Assembly: GCA_017745595.1 (NCBI GenBank) | Contig: WMBV01000015.1 | Coordinates: 1-64,000 of the forward strand | From: Bordetella petrii | GTDB taxonomy: Bacteria > Pseudomonadota > Gammaproteobacteria > Burkholderiales > Burkholderiaceae_B | Direction of reading: 5' to 3' | Length of the DNA stretch: 64,000 bases | Part shown: positions 48,030 through 57,863 of the stretch, piece after piece | How positions within the stretch are numbered: the stretch's first letter is position 1 | Layout: the number at the start of each line of letters is the position of its first letter | Program-made: the position numbers and the translations under genes | The notes under the pieces: model-generated | What the model saw: only the letters and a program-made list of their open reading frames with translations | Told to the model about the DNA's origin: nothing | The model's database searches: none

Positions 48030-49982
48030 TTAAGTAGCACTGCTTTCTTGTGGCACGACATCCCGGCGGGCGGCGACGTCTTCGGCCAGGCGGATGGAAA
48101 AGTCTTCGAGCGCGATGACGCCGAGGTCCAGCCCCCCCAGCCCGCGGACAGCAACGGTTCCATTCTGCTTTTCCTTGTCGCCCACGACAAGGATGTACGG
48201 CACCTTTTGCAGGCTGTGCTCGCGGATTTTACGAGTGATTTTTTCACCACGCAAATCAGATTGCACTCTAAAGCCTTGTTTTTTCAGGGTTTGTGTTATT
48301 TGTGCAGCATAATCGGCGGACGGCTCGGAAATGCAGCACACCACGGCCTGCACCGGCGCCAGCCAGGGCGGCATGGCGCCGGCATGGTTTTCGATCAACA
48401 TTCCGATAAAACGTTCGAGCGATCCCAGGATCGCCCGGTGCAGCATGACGGGCGCGCGGCGCTGATCCTGGGCATCGACGTATTCGGCGCCCAGCCGCAC
48501 CGGCATGGAAAAATCCACCTGCACGGTGCCGCACTGCCAGTGCCGGCCGATGGCGTCTTTCAGCGTGTATTCGATCTTGGGGCCATAGAAAGCGCCCTCG
48601 CCCGGCGAAATCTCGAATTCGCAGCCGGTGCGCCGCAGGCTTTCCATGAGCGCGGTTTCGGCCTTGTCCCAGACCTCGTCGGTGCCGATGCGCTTTTCGG
48701 GCCGGGTGGCCACCTTGTACAGCACTTCGGTAAAGCCGAAATCGCGGTACACCTTTTGCAGCAGCGCGGTGAAATCGGCGCATTCGTCCTGCAGCTGGTC
48801 TTCGGTACAGAAAATATGGCCGTCGTCTTGCGTGAAGCCGCGCACGCGCATCATGCCGTGCAGCGAGCCGGACGGCTCGTTGCGATGGCATTGGCCGAAC
48901 TCGCCGTAGCGCAGCGGCAGCTCGCGATACGAATGCAGCCCGGCATTGAAAATTTGCACGTGGCCGGGGCAATTCATGGGTTTGAGCCCGTAGACGCGGT
49001 TCTCGGACTCGGTCGTGAACATGTTCTCGCGGTAGTTGTCCCAGTGCCCGGTTTTCTTCCAGAGCGAGAGGTCGAGGATCTGCGGCGCCTTCACTTCCTG
49101 GTAGCCGTTGTCGTTGTACACGGCGCGCATGTATTGCTCGACCTGCTGCCACAGGGCCCATCCCTTGGGGTGCCAGAAGATCAGGCCTGGCGCTTCGTCC
49201 TGGAAGTGGAACAGGTCGAGATCGCGGCCGATCTTGCGGTGGTCGCGGCGCTCGGCTTCTTCCAGCATGTGCAGATAGGCGTCCTGGTCGTCTTTGCTGG
49301 CCCAGGCGGTGCCATAGATGCGCTGGAGCATCTCGTTGTTGCTGTCGCCGCGCCAATAGGCCCCGGCCACTTTCATCAGCTTGAACACTTTGAGCTTGCC
49401 CGTGGACGGCACGTGCGGCCCGCGGCACAGGTCGATGAAATTGCCTTCGCGGTACAGGCTCAGCGTTTCATTGGCGGGAATCGAGGCGATGATCTCTGCC
49501 TTGTAGGCCTCGCCGATGCTCTTGAAATAGGCCACGGCATCGTCGCGCGTCCATTCTTCGCGCGTGACGACTTCGTCTTTGCGCGCGAGCTCGGTCATTT
49601 TCTTTTCGATGGCCGCCAGGTCTTCCGGCGTGAACGGCCGCTTGTACGAAAAATCGTAATAGAAGCCGTTGTCGATGACCGGCCCGATGGTGACTTGCGC
49701 ATCGGGAAACAGCTCTTTCACGGCGTAGGCCAGCAGGTGCGCGGTGGAATGGCGGATCAGGTCGAGGCCGTCGGCATCTTTGGCGGTAACAATGGCCAGT
49801 TGCGCGTCGTGGTCGAGCCGGAAGCTGGTATCGACCAGCCTGGGCTGGCCGCCGGGCTCGGTGACGCGGCCGCCCAGGGCGGCCTTGGCCAGGCCGGCGC
49901 CGATCGACTGCGCGACCTCGGCGACCGTGACCGGCCCCGAGAACTGACGCTGCGAACCATCCGGCAAAGTGATCTGTACCAT
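48030..49982 (-). CDS. thrS: Threonyl-tRNA synthetase
   Basis: ThrRS charges tRNA-Thr and edits serine. The 650 residues contain the TGS domain (1-65), the editing domain with [18 protein letters not shown] and the class II core with zinc ligands ([10 protein letters not shown]), [16 protein letters not shown] and the anticodon-binding domain. ATG 49982 ([14 protein letters not shown]) is the family start; an upstream in-frame start at 50078 is rejected. It leads thrS-infC. E. coli thrS is autoregulated through its leader, and the long leader here could do the same. Confidence 0.96.
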   Translation of the reverse strand: MVQITLPDGSQRQFSGPVTVAEVAQSIGAGLAKAALGGRVTEPGGQPRLVDTSFRLDHDAQLAIVTAKDADGLDLIRHSTAHLLAYAVKELFPDAQVTIGPVIDNGFYYDFSYKRPFTPEDLAAIEKKMTELARKDEVVTREEWTRDDAVAYFKSIGEAYKAEIIASIPANETLSLYREGNFIDLCRGPHVPSTGKLKVFKLMKVAGAYWRGDSNNEMLQRIYGTAWASKDDQDAYLHMLEEAERRDHRKIGRDLDLFHFQDEAPGLIFWHPKGWALWQQVEQYMRAVYNDNGYQEVKAPQILDLSLWKKTGHWDNYRENMFTTESENRVYGLKPMNCPGHVQIFNAGLHSYRELPLRYGEFGQCHRNEPSGSLHGMMRVRGFTQDDGHIFCTEDQLQDECADFTALLQKVYRDFGFTEVLYKVATRPEKRIGTDEVWDKAETALMESLRRTGCEFEISPGEGAFYGPKIEYTLKDAIGRHWQCGTVQVDFSMPVRLGAEYVDAQDQRRAPVMLHRAILGSLERFIGMLIENHAGAMPPWLAPVQAVVCCISEPSADYAAQITQTLKKQGFRVQSDLRGEKITRKIREHSLQKVPYILVVGDKEKQNGTVAVRGLGGLDLGVIALEDFSIRLAEDVAARRDVVPQESSAT

Positions 49983-50415
49983 CGAAATTTTCCTGCGGAA
50001 GAAACGACAAACGCGGCTGTCCGCCGCGTTTCGTCTGGTTGCTGCTGGGAACCTGCCTGACCAGGCCGAACCCGACACTCGATAAAACTAACGCGACATA
50101 GGGCGGAAGTTTCCGGTCGTAGTTCGTGTCGGGCGAGAAATCATGCTGTAGGGCCGTAGAAAGCCGGCACGCGGTCGCGCGTACCTATCGTCAAAGATTG
50201 TAGCATCCCCGGCGCCCGCCGTCCGGGCGGCCCGGCGAGGGCTTCTTTCCGGGCGTGGATCCGGGGCCGGCGTTCTGGGGGCGGCGAGCAAAGACTGAAA
50301 AGTCCTACACCGGACACGTCCGATTTTTCGGATACTGGGACCAGAAGTTTTGACTCCTTGAGTACCCTCGAATGATCGCGCGTCCGAATGTTCGGCCGCC
50401 GCTCGCCAACCCGCC
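49983..50415. other. Leader/promoter gap between thrS and the response regulator
   Basis: No gene is seen in these 433 bases. On minus, TACAAT (50197-50202) is a plausible -10 for thrS with only a weak -35, implying a leader of about 210 bases that may fold. On plus, small hairpins (CGGAC-AC-GTCCG near 50320, TCCGATTTTTCGGA just after) precede the response-regulator gene. Confidence 0.4.
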
Positions 50416-51153
50416 ATGATCTTATCCCCCTTCCGGACTTCCAGCCCTACCGATCCGGCCGCATTATCCAGTTCCATGGGGCGCCGCTACATGCTGCTCT
50501 CGGGCTCCAGCGACCGCGTGCGCATCGCCATTCTCGACGACCACCCCGTCATCACCCTGGGGGTGGCCGCCTACCTGCGATCGCAGCCCGATTTCGACAT
50601 CGTGCACACCGAAACCACGTCCGAGGCCCTGCTCCACAAGCTTGCCAGCCAGCCCTGCGACGTCGCGGTGGTCGATTTCTACCTGCCGCGCCAGGCCTGG
50701 GACGGCGTCGATTTCATCCGCCGCCTGCGCCGCCGCCACCCCAAGCTGGTCATCATCACCTTTTCGGCCGGCGCGCCGGCCGAAACCGAATACGCCGCGT
50801 TCCGGGCCGGCGCCAACGGCTACCTGCCCAAGTCGGCCTCGATGCCCATGCTGGTCGAAATCATCCGCGCGGCCTGCGGCCAGTACCTCGACAAATTCAT
50901 CACCTACAAGAATGGCGCCCTGCGCACGACACCGCCCGCCCACCCCGATACGCGCCTGACCGCCGCCGAAATCGAAGTGCTGCGCCAGATCGCCCAGGGC
51001 CTGTCGGTTACCCAGATTGCCGCCCGCCTGCTACGCAGCAAAAAAACCATCAGCACCCACAAGCGCCGCGCCATGAAAAAGCTGAACCTGTCCGACGACC
51101 TGGCACTGGCCCTGTACCTGAACGAAAAGTTCGACCAGAAAACCGGGCCCTGA
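50416..51153 (+). CDS. NarL/BvgA-type response regulator
   Basis: This protein of up to 245 residues has a receiver domain (RIAILDDHPVITLGV, phospho-acceptor Asp in VAVVDFYLP, Lys in GYLPKSAS) and a LuxR-type helix-turn-helix (LTAAEIEVLRQIAQGLSVTQ, then KTISTHKRRAMKKLNL). It resembles the BvgA/EvgA/RcsB branch served by phosphorelay kinases. The start is uncertain: ATG 50416, 50476 (MGRRYML) or 50491 (MLLSGSSDRVR) are in frame. An Hpt-domain gene follows 5 bp later; no sensor kinase is in the window. Confidence 0.88.
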   Translation: MILSPFRTSSPTDPAALSSSMGRRYMLLSGSSDRVRIAILDDHPVITLGVAAYLRSQPDFDIVHTETTSEALLHKLASQPCDVAVVDFYLPRQAWDGVDFIRRLRRRHPKLVIITFSAGAPAETEYAAFRAGANGYLPKSASMPMLVEIIRAACGQYLDKFITYKNGALRTTPPAHPDTRLTAAEIEVLRQIAQGLSVTQIAARLLRSKKTISTHKRRAMKKLNLSDDLALALYLNEKFDQKTGP

Positions 51154-51158
51154 TCTTC

Positions 51159-51515
51159 ATGCCCCACCTCGACGCCCTGCTGCCGCTGTACCCCGACCCC
51201 GCCATCCGGCGCGCCTTGCTTGAACAGGCCCTGGCGCAAATCCATGCCGACCTGGCAGACATGGGCCAGGCAATCCACGCGGACCACCATGTCGACGCCC
51301 GGCAATATGTGCACCGCGCCAAGGGTACGGCCAGCTTCCTGGGCGGCAGCGACTCGCTACCCGCATTCGACCAGCTTACCGCCGCCCTGAAAACCCAGCA
51401 TCGCCCGCACATCGAGCCGGCGTTCGCCGCCGTCGAGGCCGCCCTGCTGGAACTCGCCGCGAAGCTGCAAGTCCAATTGAACAAGCTGCCCGACACGGCA
51501 GTCGGCCAGGCATAG
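51159..51515 (+). CDS. Orphan histidine phosphotransfer (Hpt) protein
   Basis: This 118-residue helical protein has the Hpt motif H-x-x-K-G-x4-G in YVHRAKGTASFLGG (His near 48). Hpt domains relay phosphate from a hybrid kinase receiver to a response regulator. It starts 5 bases after the regulator gene, so the two form a phosphorelay pair lacking its kinase. In BvgS/EvgS the Hpt is fused to the kinase; here it is free. Confidence 0.82.
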   Translation: MPHLDALLPLYPDPAIRRALLEQALAQIHADLADMGQAIHADHHVDARQYVHRAKGTASFLGGSDSLPAFDQLTAALKTQHRPHIEPAFAAVEAALLELAAKLQVQLNKLPDTAVGQA

Positions 51516-51661
51516 CGGCGCCCCCCGGCGTTACGCCCTTGAAAATGCCCGCTCGCAAGCGCATTGCCGAGCAAGGCTTGCCATTCGATATAACAGCCCA
51601 GGCTGACACCTCTTGCCGCAATGGAATACGATGGACGCTGAGTCTTTAAGGAGACACACCC

Positions 51662-52408
51662 ATGAACAATGCGATACGCGAGTGGTTCGACTGGCGCGGC
51701 TGGACCGTCGCCGGAGCCGCAATAGTTGTCGTGCTCGGCCTCATGGCGATCCTGTGGCCAGGATTCCGATCTTTCGTCGCAGACCCCGCCACGGCGGGCT
51801 GGGCCGCGGCGCTGGGAACATTCACCGCGGCCGTTGTTTCCCTTTACATAGCCTTGTGGGCGCGTCGGGCGAACCGTCTCGATGCCGTGACCGAAGGGGC
51901 GTTCGAGCTGGTCGCCGCCGGGTATGCCGTCAGGCAGATGGAAGGCCAAGCGCTGCTATTGCAGAAGCGCATCGCCGAGAAAAACGCCCCGATTGAAAGC
52001 CCGCAACAACCGTCGATGCTCGGCGATGCCTGGAATGAGAAATTCGGCCCACTCGCCGAGTCGTTGCAGGCACAGATCGCCCAGGTATCCCATGCCAAGA
52101 TCGCCGCGTTCTGCCCGACGGCCGGGCTGGCGATTGTGAAGGCGCAGGCCATGTTTCGCCGCATTGAAGCCCTTTCGCAATCGGCCGCCTTCCGGGCGCC
52201 ATTGGCTGACGAGGTCGAAGCGGCGCTGACGCAGCTTGCCACCGTGCAAGCCGATGTCGGCAAGGCCGAGCGGCATATTTTCCGCATCGGAGCGGGCCGG
52301 ACCTACCTGGACGCGCGCCTGGATGCGCCTCGGGATGCGCCCCTGGAAGATCCCCGAGCCAGGCCCCTGAGCGGCCCCGAGCATGCCCCCACCTTGCCCC
52401 AACACTGA
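51662..52408 (+). CDS. Hypothetical membrane protein beside tRNA-Val
   Basis: This 248-residue protein has two N-terminal hydrophobic segments (TVAGAAIVVVLGLMAILWP and AALGTFTAAVVSLYIALW), then a long soluble helical part and a C-terminal tail of imperfect Asp/Ala/Pro/Arg repeats (LDARLDAPRDAPLEDPRARP). AAGGAG precedes ATG 51662. The WAAALGTFTAAVVSLYIA segment recalls small membrane-anchored proteins of mobile regions, but I do not recognise a family. It lies on the 3' side of tRNA-Val. Confidence 0.6.
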   Translation: MNNAIREWFDWRGWTVAGAAIVVVLGLMAILWPGFRSFVADPATAGWAAALGTFTAAVVSLYIALWARRANRLDAVTEGAFELVAAGYAVRQMEGQALLLQKRIAEKNAPIESPQQPSMLGDAWNEKFGPLAESLQAQIAQVSHAKIAAFCPTAGLAIVKAQAMFRRIEALSQSAAFRAPLADEVEAALTQLATVQADVGKAERHIFRIGAGRTYLDARLDAPRDAPLEDPRARPLSGPEHAPTLPQH

Positions 52409-52468
52409 TACGCCCGGGGCTTGATGCCTCTTTTTGGCCTTGGCCTTGCCTTGCCAAGGACACAAAGC

Positions 52469-52502
52469 AAAAAGCCGCCAAGTCGACGACTTGAGCGGCT
52501 TT
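52469..52502 (-). terminator. Terminator after tRNA-Val
   Basis: AAAGCCGCCAAGTCG and CGACTTG-A-GCGGCTTT form a 15-bp stem with one bulge; on minus it is followed by a run of five T. It lies about 35 bp past the tRNA 3' end. Confidence 0.85.
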
Positions 52503-52537
52503 CTTGGCGGCACCGAGGGCACCGCCTGCAAATATTC

Positions 52538-52614
52538 TGGTAGGCGGTATTGGAATCGAACCAACGACCTCTACGATGTCAACGTAGCGCTCTAACCATC
52601 TGAGCTAACCGCCT
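52538..52614 (-). tRNA. tRNA-Val (anticodon GAC)
   Basis: The minus strand folds as a 77-base tRNA: acceptor AGGCGGT/ACCGCCT, D-stem GCTC/GAGC, anticodon stem CTACG/CGTAG with loop TTGACAT (anticodon GAC), T-loop TTCGATT and an encoded CCA (52538-52540). Confidence 0.95.
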
Positions 52615-52641
52615 GCAAAGAAGAAAGATTATATATGGCTT

Positions 52642-53304
52642 TTATTGGCCACGCAAGCTGTCGTCGGTGTCGCGCACGGCTTCGAACAGGGCACGGATCT
52701 TGGCCGGCGACTTTTCGCCAGGCGCGGTTTCTACGCCGCTACTGACATCGACCGCCCACGGCCGGTTGGCCGCGATGGCGGCCCCGATGTTCTCGGCGTT
52801 CAGCCCCCCGGAAAGAATGATGGGGCGCGCCGCCGCATCGGCCCGCACGCCGGCCAGCAAGGCATGGTCGAACGCCTGCCCGCTGCCGCCGTAGCCGGTG
52901 CTGTAGCTGTCGAATAGCCAGCCCGCCGCGTCGCCGTAGGCGCGGCAGGCGGCGGCCAGCCTGTCGGGCGTATCCAGGCCTGGAGCGCCGGCGCGGAACG
53001 CGCGCAAATAACGCGCGCCGTAGTGCGCGCATGCGGACGCGGACTCATCGCCGTGGAACTGCAGCAGGTCGGGCCCGACCTGGTCGAGCACCGCCTGGAC
53101 TTCGGCCGGGTCGGGATTGACGAACAAGGCCACCACGTCGACAAACGCCGGCACCAGGCGGCGCAATTGCGCCGCGCGCGCCGGCTGCAGGTAGCGCTTG
53201 CTGCCGGGATAGAACACGAAACCGATCGCGTCCGCCCCGGCCTGCACGGCCGAGGCGATGTCTGCTTCGCGGGTCAAACCGCAGATCTTGACGCGTGTAC
53301 GCAT
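52642..53304 (-). CDS. trpF: Phosphoribosylanthranilate isomerase
   Basis: TrpF isomerises phosphoribosylanthranilate in tryptophan synthesis. The 220-residue TIM-barrel protein has the catalytic Cys in VKICGLTREADI (Cys8), GFVFYPGSKRY, LLQFHGDE and the phosphate-binding end LSGGLNAENI...VDVSSGVE. It starts 5 bases after the TRAP large-subunit stop. The trpB and trpA genes that often follow in betaproteobacteria are not here; tRNA-Val comes next. Confidence 0.95.
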   Translation of the reverse strand: MRTRVKICGLTREADIASAVQAGADAIGFVFYPGSKRYLQPARAAQLRRLVPAFVDVVALFVNPDPAEVQAVLDQVGPDLLQFHGDESASACAHYGARYLRAFRAGAPGLDTPDRLAAACRAYGDAAGWLFDSYSTGYGGSGQAFDHALLAGVRADAAARPIILSGGLNAENIGAAIAANRPWAVDVSSGVETAPGEKSPAKIRALFEAVRDTDDSLRGQ

Positions 53305-53309
53305 GCGGA

Positions 53310-54977
53310 TTACTTGAATGCGGCGCCCGGGTCGGCCGCCTCGTTGCCGTAAATGCTGTTGCCGTAGGTGGTTTCGATTTCGATCTTGACCGTGCTGGGG
53401 TCGACCGTGGACATGCCGGCCTTGTAATGCATGACGATGCCCGGGAAGATCATCACCGCCGCCACCATGACCAGCTGGATCACGATGAACGGCACCGACC
53501 CCCAGTATATCTGGCCCGTGGTAACCGGCTCGATGCGCTGCCCCGTGACCTTGTCGCGATAGGCGTCTTTGGGCGCCACCGAACGCAGATAGAACAGCGC
53601 GAAGCCGAACGGCGGATGCATGAACGACGTCTGCATGTTCACTGCCAGGATGATGCCGAACCAGATCAGGTCGATGCCCATCTTGTCGGCCACCGGCCCC
53701 AGCAGCGGCACGATGATGAACGCCAGCTCGAAGAAGTCCAGGAAGAACGCCAGCACGAACGTCAGCAGGCTGACGACGATCAGGAAGCCCCACTGCCCGC
53801 CCGGCACGCTGGTCAGCAGGTGCTCGACCCAGAGGTCGCCGCTGACGCCGCGGAAGGTCAAGCCGAACACTGTCGAGCCCACCAGGATGAACACCACGAA
53901 GCAGGACAGCTTGGTAGTGGTATCCATGGCCTGGCGCATCAGGTCGAGCGTGAGCCGCCGACGGATCAGCGCCATGATGATCGCGCCCACCGCGCCCATC
54001 GCCCCGCCTTCGGTCGGCGTGGCGACGCCGATGAAGATGGTGCCCAGCACCAGGAAGATCAGCGCCAGGGGCGGGATCATCACGAAAGTCACCCGTTCGG
54101 CCAGCGCGGAAAGCATGCGCAGCCGGAACACCTTGTTGACGATGGCGATCACGAACGCCGTCAGACCCCACAACAACAGGCTGAGCACGACCTTTTCGTC
54201 GACCGGCGCGGTGTCTTTTTCGAGCCATTGCGTGATCAGGTAGGCCGAAGCCGCCGAGATCAGCATCAGCACCAGCAGCGAACGCCCGCCGCGCGAGCCG
54301 TTGGGCTCGCGGAACGCGCGCGCCTCTTCGGGCAGCGCCGGCGCCATCGACGGCTTGATGATCGACACCAGCACGACGTACATGATGTACGACCCGGCCA
54401 GCAGGAAGCCCGGCACCATCGCCGCGCGATACATATCGCCGATGGAACGGCCCAGCTGGTCGGCCAGGATGATCAGCACCAGCGAAGGCGGAATGATCTG
54501 CGACAGCGTGCCCGATGCCGCGATCACGCCCGAGGCCAGGCGCCTGTCATAGCCGTAGCGCAGCATGATGGGCAGCGAGATCAGCCCCATGGAAATGACC
54601 GAGGCCGACACCACACCGGTGGTGGCCGCCAGCATGGCGCCGACCACCACCACCGCGATGGCCAGGCCGCCGCGCAGCGGACCGAACACCTGCCCGATGG
54701 TTTCCAGCAGATCCTCGGCCATGCCGGAGCGCTCGAGCACCAGCCCCATCAGGGTAAAAAACGGTACCGCCAACAAGGTGTCGTTGGCCACGATGCCGAA
54801 CACCCGCTGCGGCAGCGCCTGGAACAGCGAGGCATTGAACAGCCCGAGTTCCATGCCCACCAGGCCGTAAAGAATGCCGTTGGCCGCCAGGGCAAAGGCC
54901 ACCGGGAAACCGAGCAGCAGGAAGATCACCAGCGTGCCGAACATGATCGGCGCCAGATTCGCGATAAAGAACTCCAT
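53310..54977 (-). CDS. dctM: TRAP transporter large permease (DctM-like)
   Basis: This 555-residue DctM-family membrane protein has 12 or more hydrophobic segments and the family signature around AAVSGSSVAT-like ATTGVVSASVISMGLISLP, plus GVATPTEGGAMGAVGA. It is longer than the common 425 residues because of a central insertion (about 225-300), as in the TakM/SmoN-type subfamily. It couples sodium entry to uptake of the ligand delivered by DctP. It starts 2 bases after dctQ. Confidence 0.92.
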   Translation of the reverse strand: MEFFIANLAPIMFGTLVIFLLLGFPVAFALAANGILYGLVGMELGLFNASLFQALPQRVFGIVANDTLLAVPFFTLMGLVLERSGMAEDLLETIGQVFGPLRGGLAIAVVVVGAMLAATTGVVSASVISMGLISLPIMLRYGYDRRLASGVIAASGTLSQIIPPSLVLIILADQLGRSIGDMYRAAMVPGFLLAGSYIMYVVLVSIIKPSMAPALPEEARAFREPNGSRGGRSLLVLMLISAASAYLITQWLEKDTAPVDEKVVLSLLLWGLTAFVIAIVNKVFRLRMLSALAERVTFVMIPPLALIFLVLGTIFIGVATPTEGGAMGAVGAIIMALIRRRLTLDLMRQAMDTTTKLSCFVVFILVGSTVFGLTFRGVSGDLWVEHLLTSVPGGQWGFLIVVSLLTFVLAFFLDFFELAFIIVPLLGPVADKMGIDLIWFGIILAVNMQTSFMHPPFGFALFYLRSVAPKDAYRDKVTGQRIEPVTTGQIYWGSVPFIVIQLVMVAAVMIFPGIVMHYKAGMSTVDPSTVKIEIETTYGNSIYGNEAADPGAAFK

Positions 54978-54979
54978 AA

Positions 54980-55600
54980 TCAGCGACCCTTGGTGTGTTG
55001 TTGCAGGGCCGCTTCGCGCGCTTGCGCTTCACGGGCAATCTCGTCGGCCAGCTGTTCTTCGGCGCTCTTGCCTTCGGCGCGCGCCAGCGGATCGGGCGCC
55101 TGGCCGAGCAGGTACCCCACGCATTTGATCAAGCGCGAGATCCCGGCCAGCACCAGCAACGCGAAGCCCACCGGAATCAACAGCTTGACGGGCCAGCGCA
55201 CCAGCCCGCCCGAGTTCGACGACTGCTCGTTCGACACGAACGAATCCATGAACATCGGCCACGACAGGTACATGATCAGGATTGCCATGGGCAGCAGGAA
55301 AAACAGCACCCCGAAGATCTCGATATAGATCTGCGTACGCTTGGAGAGCCGCGACGACAGGATGTCGACCCGGACGTGTTCGTTCTTGAGCAGGGTGTAG
55401 CCCGCCGTCAGCAGGAACATGGCACCGAACATGTACCACTGCAGCTCCAGCCAGGCATTCGAGCTCATCTCGAACACCTTGCGGACCACCGCATTGCCGG
55501 CGCTGACCAGCACCACCAGCAGGGTGACCCACGTCACGGCTCGGCCAACCCGCAGATTCAGCGCGTCGATGGCGCGCGATAAAGCGAGTAATGCTTTCAT
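54980..55600 (-). CDS. dctQ: TRAP transporter small permease (DctQ-like)
   Basis: This 206-residue protein has four hydrophobic segments and the DctQ pattern WLELQWYMFGAMFLLTAGYTLLKNEHVRVDI. It forms the membrane complex with DctM. ATG 55600 (MKALLALSRAIDALN) is chosen over an upstream Met (55702) because the extra 34 residues are not membrane- or DctQ-like. A charged C-terminal tail of about 35 residues follows the last helix. Confidence 0.9.
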   Translation of the reverse strand: MKALLALSRAIDALNLRVGRAVTWVTLLVVLVSAGNAVVRKVFEMSSNAWLELQWYMFGAMFLLTAGYTLLKNEHVRVDILSSRLSKRTQIYIEIFGVLFFLLPMAILIMYLSWPMFMDSFVSNEQSSNSGGLVRWPVKLLIPVGFALLVLAGISRLIKCVGYLLGQAPDPLARAEGKSAEEQLADEIAREAQAREAALQQHTKGR

Positions 55601-55811
55601 GATGGGAATAAATATCTGGAAAGTAGAATTGCCTGGCACCGCGTACGGCGCAGGCCTGGGCATGCGGGGTGCCTCGGGGTTTCCGGCGGCTGCCGTCGGC
55701 ATGCGGCGCCCGGGGCGGCGCCGGCTTGTGACAAGCGCCGCGGCAGGCTGAATCGGCCGATTTTATAACGCCGCGCCAGCCCGCCGCCCCGCCGCCCCTT
55801 GGGCGCCCTGC

Positions 55812-56906
55812 TTATTTGCCGCGATTGATGGTGCCCATGAAGCCGTCGAAGCTGCCTTCGGCCACCCGGAACCAGGGGATGGCGTTGTTGCGGAACGCCA
55901 CCATGTCGTCGTAGATCTTCTTGAACATCGGATCTTTGGCCGAGAACTCTTCGTACACCTTGTTGGCCTCGGCGTAGCAGGCGTCCATGACCGCTTTGGG
56001 GAACGCCTTGAGCTGGGCGCCCTGCGACACCAGGCGGCGCAAGGCGGCCGGATTCTCGGCATCGTACTTGGCGATCATGTCGTTGGTGGCGGCGGTGGCG
56101 GCCTGCGCCAGCACCGCCTGGTAGTGCTTGGGCAACTGCTTGTAGACGTCCTGGTTGACGTACAGCGACACCTGCAGCGTGCCTTCCCACCAGCCCGGGA
56201 AATAGTAGTGCTTGGCAACCTTATGGAAGCCCAGTTTCTCGTCGTCGTACGGGCCGATCCATTCGGCGGCGTCGATAGTGCCTTTTTCGAGCGAGGGATA
56301 GATGTCGCCGCCGGCAATCTGCTGCGGCACCACGCCCAGGCGCGACAACACCGCCCCCGCGAAGGCGCTGGCACGGAACTTCAGGCCCTTGAGGTCATCG
56401 ACGGTTTTGATTTCATTGCGGAACCAGCCGCCCATCTGCGTGCCGGTGTAGCCGCAGGGGAAATTGACGATGTTGTGCTTTTCGAACAGTTCACGCGTGA
56501 GCTTCAGGCCGTTGCCGTGGCGCATCCATGCGTTCATCTGGCGCGTATTCAGGCCGAACGGCACGGCGCCGTCGAAGCACAGCGCCGGGTCTTTGCCGAA
56601 GTAGTAGTACGAAGCCGTGTGGCCGCACTCGATGGTGTTGTTTTGCACGGCATCGAGCACCTGCAATGCAGGAACGATTTCACCCGCGGGGAACGCGCGG
56701 ATGTTGAATTTTCCGTCCGTGGCCTCGGAAACGTACTTGGCCAGGTTTTCCCCACCGGTATAGATGGCGTCGGCGCTGCGCGGAAAACTGGAAGCCAGGC
56801 GCCAGTTGAGCGTGGGCGATTCTTGCGCCAGAGCGGGCGCGGCAAGCGCGGCACCGCCAGCGGCGGCGCCCAAGGTGGCCTTTTTGAGGAACGAACGACG
56901 TTGCAT
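55812..56906 (-). CDS. dctP: TRAP transporter solute-binding protein (DctP/TakP-like)
   Basis: This 364-residue periplasmic protein starts MQRRSFLKKATLGAAAGG, a twin-arginine (Tat) signal, and is cleaved near APALAQ. WRLASSFPRSADAIYTGGEN, MGGWFRNEIKTVDDLKGLKFR and IDAAEWIGPYDDEKLGFHKV match the TakP/SmoM group that binds alpha-keto acids, lactate or polyols. Tat export suggests folding before export. It lies 211 bp before dctQ on the same strand. The ligand is inferred only at group level. Confidence 0.9.
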   Translation of the reverse strand: MQRRSFLKKATLGAAAGGAALAAPALAQESPTLNWRLASSFPRSADAIYTGGENLAKYVSEATDGKFNIRAFPAGEIVPALQVLDAVQNNTIECGHTASYYYFGKDPALCFDGAVPFGLNTRQMNAWMRHGNGLKLTRELFEKHNIVNFPCGYTGTQMGGWFRNEIKTVDDLKGLKFRASAFAGAVLSRLGVVPQQIAGGDIYPSLEKGTIDAAEWIGPYDDEKLGFHKVAKHYYFPGWWEGTLQVSLYVNQDVYKQLPKHYQAVLAQAATAATNDMIAKYDAENPAALRRLVSQGAQLKAFPKAVMDACYAEANKVYEEFSAKDPMFKKIYDDMVAFRNNAIPWFRVAEGSFDGFMGTINRGK

Positions 56907-57051
56907 TACGGAAGTCTCCTGGTTGGAAGCGATGCGTGCGCGCGCCGTTCGTGTGAAACGGCCGCGAAAATGGCTGCGCGTGTGGAGGCGGCCATTTTTT
57001 CGTTCGCAATCATATAGGGATTCCCGATGGATGCCTTCCTGCTGATTACCC

Positions 57052-57858
57052 TTAAGCAAATGTAAAAGGAGACAGCAGCTGGGCGCCGCCGTCCGTGTCG
57101 TTCAGCTGAAATTCAGCCGGATATTCGATAGCGGAAAGATACAACCCATCCGCCGCGAAGGTGGGCGCCGCCAGGCGGCGGTCGCGCGCCGCCAGCAACG
57201 CGGGCATCCATTGCGCCGGCTGGCGGCCCTGCCCGATTTGCAGCAAGGCGCCCATCAAGTTGCGCACCATGTGGTGCAGGAACGCATTGGCGCGCAGCGT
57301 AAAAACGAGGAATGGCCCGCGCTCGTCGATATCCAGGCGTTGCAGCGTGCGCACCGGGTGGCGGGCCTGGCATTGCGACGACCGGAAGCTGGAAAAATCG
57401 TGTTCGCCCAGCAGCAGCGCCGCCGCCTGCCGCATGGCGGCGACGTCCAGCGGCTGGAAGCACCAGCCGGCCCGCCCGGCCCACAAGGGCGGACGGACCC
57501 GGCCGCGCCACAGCACATAAAGATAGGTGCGCGAGCGAGCGGAAAAGCGGGCGTGGAAATCGTCGGATACCGGCTGCGCCCATTGCACCGCGATACTGGG
57601 CGGCAGGAACGCATTGACCCCGCGCACCCAGGATTCGGGGCGCCGGTCCAGGTCCGTGTCCAGATGCACGACCTGCATCGCCGCGTGCACGCCCGTATCG
57701 GTGCGGCCCGCGCAAACGGTGGCGATGCTGCCGTCGATGCCGGCGAAGCGGCCCAGCGCGGCCTCAAGGGTGTCTTGCACGGTCTGCCGGTGCGGCTGGG
57801 TCTGCCAGCCTTGCCACGAAGAGCCGTCGTACGCCAGCCCCAATGCCACGCGCGACAT
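57052..57858 (-). CDS. truA: tRNA pseudouridine(38-40) synthase
   Basis: TruA makes pseudouridine in the tRNA anticodon arm. The 268-residue protein has the catalytic Asp in [18 protein letters not shown] (near residue 53), [12 protein letters not shown] and the closing [18 protein letters not shown]. It begins 5 bases after the fimV-like stop. The gene order asd-fimV-truA-trpF is conserved in betaproteobacteria; here a TRAP operon separates truA and trpF. Confidence 0.95.
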   Translation of the reverse strand: MSRVALGLAYDGSSWQGWQTQPHRQTVQDTLEAALGRFAGIDGSIATVCAGRTDTGVHAAMQVVHLDTDLDRRPESWVRGVNAFLPPSIAVQWAQPVSDDFHARFSARSRTYLYVLWRGRVRPPLWAGRAGWCFQPLDVAAMRQAAALLLGEHDFSSFRSSQCQARHPVRTLQRLDIDERGPFLVFTLRANAFLHHMVRNLMGALLQIGQGRQPAQWMPALLAARDRRLAAPTFAADGLYLSAIEYPAEFQLNDTDGGAQLLSPFTFA

Positions 57859-57863
57859 GCAGG

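Noticed and set aside
51662-52537. Integrated element at tRNA-Val
   Set aside because: Only one unknown membrane gene lies on the 3' side; no integrase, att repeat or composition change is evident.
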